Below, piece by piece: positions 5,785-7,041 of a stretch of 7,041 nt of DNA (its first letter is position 1; each line of letters begins with the position of its first letter). The translations under genes were made by a program, and so were the position numbers. Below the pieces are notes generated by a model. That model had not been told where the DNA came from, did no database searches, and saw only the letters and a list, made by a program, of their open reading frames with translations. The stretch lies in NCBI GenBank assembly GCA_021163015.1, contig JAGGXO010000076.1, forward strand, positions 1 to 7,041, in the 5' to 3' direction. The stretch comes from Candidatus Bipolaricaulota bacterium (lineage in GTDB: Bacteria; Bipolaricaulota; Bipolaricaulia; UBA7950; UBA9294).

Positions 5785-7041
5785 CTACAGCGAAAACCCG
5801 AAGTAGAAGACACCCGATCCATCTCCAAGGATCGGGACAGCGTAGCCAAATACTGCCTTGAACGGTAGCAGTCCGCCCATCGCTGATACGTCGAGTACTT
5901 CCTCTACTCCAGCCTCAATATTGGGGCTAGTTTTACCGAATTCGTCCAGGCTTGTCCAACTTGTCCCTCCTGCAACGAACATGCGAGTGCGCGCGCTATC
6001 GATCATCACCACGTTCGCCAGGTTGTATGCGGCGGCTCCATCGTTTGGCAACTCGAACGCCAGGCGACCGTAGAGCTTGTGCGTGCCGTAGAAGTGGTTC
6101 GGGACCCATTTACCACTTGACATCTTGCCGAAGCTGACCAGTTCGGTGAGGTCGAACTCTAGTGCTTGAGGAAGCGTACCGAATCCCGTTCCCATGACAA
6201 TCATTCCCTGCAAGTAGATGCGCGGGAAGATCCTCACCTCGTCCGAAACGGCAATGGAGATGCGCCCGGAACTCTGCGGAGTGATGTCTATTCCGACCGA
6301 CGCGTTACGGCTGCGGTTCATTGTCGGGAGCGCGGCGATTCCAAGGTGGATGTACTGCACCGGCCCTTCTGATGAGACAACGCGGTGGCCTGAGATGGTG
6401 ATCACCTCTGTTGGGCCAAAGAACGTCCCCGCCGAACCGGTTGGAATGGGCGAGAAGACCTTATGAGAGTAACCGATCGTGCCCCCCAGATCGGAGCCGT
6501 TGAGCGTCGCGCTGAGGAAGATGTGATCCGATCTTCCCTGGAAGACATCGGCGCTCAGCTTCCCTTCGGCCAGCGTCAGCCGGATGCGGTCGAGATAGGT
6601 GAGCGTTATCCCCTTGGAAGTCGGGTCGGGGTGCAGAATGTACGCGTCGAGAGGAAAGGCATTAGTGCTGGTCACGGTGAAAAACTTGATTGGGTCGTTG
6701 TTGTTCAGGCGGTCGCGATCTGGAAGGAGGTGATCAGGATCGATCGTCACGCGATTGACGCGATCAACGGTGGTGAGCGTGAGCGTCGAAGCATCTTCCT
6801 TGCCGTCCCACTCCTTGCGCAGCGTCTTGTCCTTCCCCATGAATGCCTCGATGATAACAGGCTGCGCCATGCCACCATCGCGGGTTACCTGTACCGTCGT
6901 CTCGTGCTTATCCCCGTCGCGTTTGCGGGAGAGGATCTTCACGCTGTAGTCGACCGTCGTCTCATCGCGCAACCAGGCGTCAAACAGTGCCGACAGCGAC
7001 TGTCCCGATGCCTTCTCCATGGCCTTCTGATACTCAGCAAG
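5785..7041 (-). CDS. M1-type metallopeptidase C-terminal part with beta-rich, barrel-like tail; N-terminus beyond window
   Basis: The reading frame is open to the right edge; 418 residues are visible and the catalytic zinc motif (HExxH, GAMEN) would lie outside. The first visible residues, LAEYQKAMEKASGQSLS then LFDAWL, match the end of the M1 (gluzincin) catalytic domain. A beta-sandwich-like stretch follows, closing with TIDPDHLLPDRDRLNNN, close to the DPD...D.NR.NN pattern common after M1 domains. The last roughly 300 residues are rich in alternating polar and hydrophobic strands. The very end (HKLYGRLAFELP, ARTRMFVAGGTSW, FKAVFGYAVPI, then C-terminal GVFYFGFSL) resembles the last strands of surface-antigen or BamA-like outer-membrane barrels. 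I infer an envelope-anchored aminopeptidase-like protein. The peptidase assignment rests on a short segment; the barrel is inferred by pattern only. The gene has the same direction as pheT but is 134 bp upstream of it, so joint transcription is possible but unproven. Confidence 0.65.
   Translation of the reverse strand, partial: LAEYQKAMEKASGQSLSALFDAWLRDETTVDYSVKILSRKRDGDKHETTVQVTRDGGMAQPVIIEAFMGKDKTLRKEWDGKEDASTLTLTTVDRVNRVTIDPDHLLPDRDRLNNNDPIKFFTVTSTNAFPLDAYILHPDPTSKGITLTYLDRIRLTLAEGKLSADVFQGRSDHIFLSATLNGSDLGGTIGYSHKVFSPIPTGSAGTFFGPTEVITISGHRVVSSEGPVQYIHLGIAALPTMNRSRNASVGIDITPQSSGRISIAVSDEVRIFPRIYLQGMIVMGTGFGTLPQALEFDLTELVSFGKMSSGKWVPNHFYGTHKLYGRLAFELPNDGAAAYNLANVVMIDSARTRMFVAGGTSWTSLDEFGKTSPNIEAGVEEVLDVSAMGGLLPFKAVFGYAVPILGDGSGVFYFGFSL

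Overview
The window holds five protein-coding genes and four gaps or leaders without genes. It looks like a piece of a bacterial chromosome from an uncultured or little-studied lineage. The genes are core ones (ABC-F ATPase, an AmrS-type radical SAM enzyme, TsaE, PheT) plus the C-terminal part of an M1-type metallopeptidase. The last of these ends in a beta-rich region resembling an outer-membrane barrel, which would suggest a diderm cell, though weakly. Base composition looks moderately GC-rich (judged by eye). The two clearest ribosome binding sites match the usual 16S rRNA 3' tail. I cannot name the phylum.

Layout, left to right. (1) Positions 1-1322, minus strand: an ABC-F family ATPase, cut by the window edge at the signature motif of its second ATPase domain. 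(2) Positions 1323-1589: a divergent gap with a period-8 GAGACACG array and a pair of period-7 arrays in inverted orientation. (3) Positions 1590-2615, plus strand: AmrS-type radical SAM enzyme. (4) Positions 2616-2839: a convergent gap with a GAACGCG-type heptad array and two strong hairpins. (5) Positions 2840-3262 and 3263-5650, minus strand: tsaE and pheT, a two-gene unit in which the pheT stop directly abuts the tsaE start (TAG then ATG). (6) Positions 5651-5784: a short gap that again holds a pair of inverted period-7 arrays. (7) Positions 5785-7041, minus strand: the C-terminal 418 residues of the M1-type peptidase, cut by the right edge.

Functionally, pheT (charging of tRNA-Phe) and tsaE (t6A37 tRNA modification) form a tRNA/translation unit. 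ABC-F proteins also act on the ribosome. AmrS and the peptidase have no evident link to them here. pheS is not next to pheT, and the usual AmrS partners (Memo-like and AMMECR1-like genes) are not in the window.

I saw no CRISPR array, phage, transposase, toxin-antitoxin or defence system. The least explained signal is intergenic: three of the four gaps carry degenerate tandem arrays with a fixed unit length of 7 bp (8 bp in one case). Two of them, upstream of amrS and of pheT, share the same roughly 108-bp plan of two inverted heptad arms around a spacer. This looks like a repeat family that has colonised gene boundaries.
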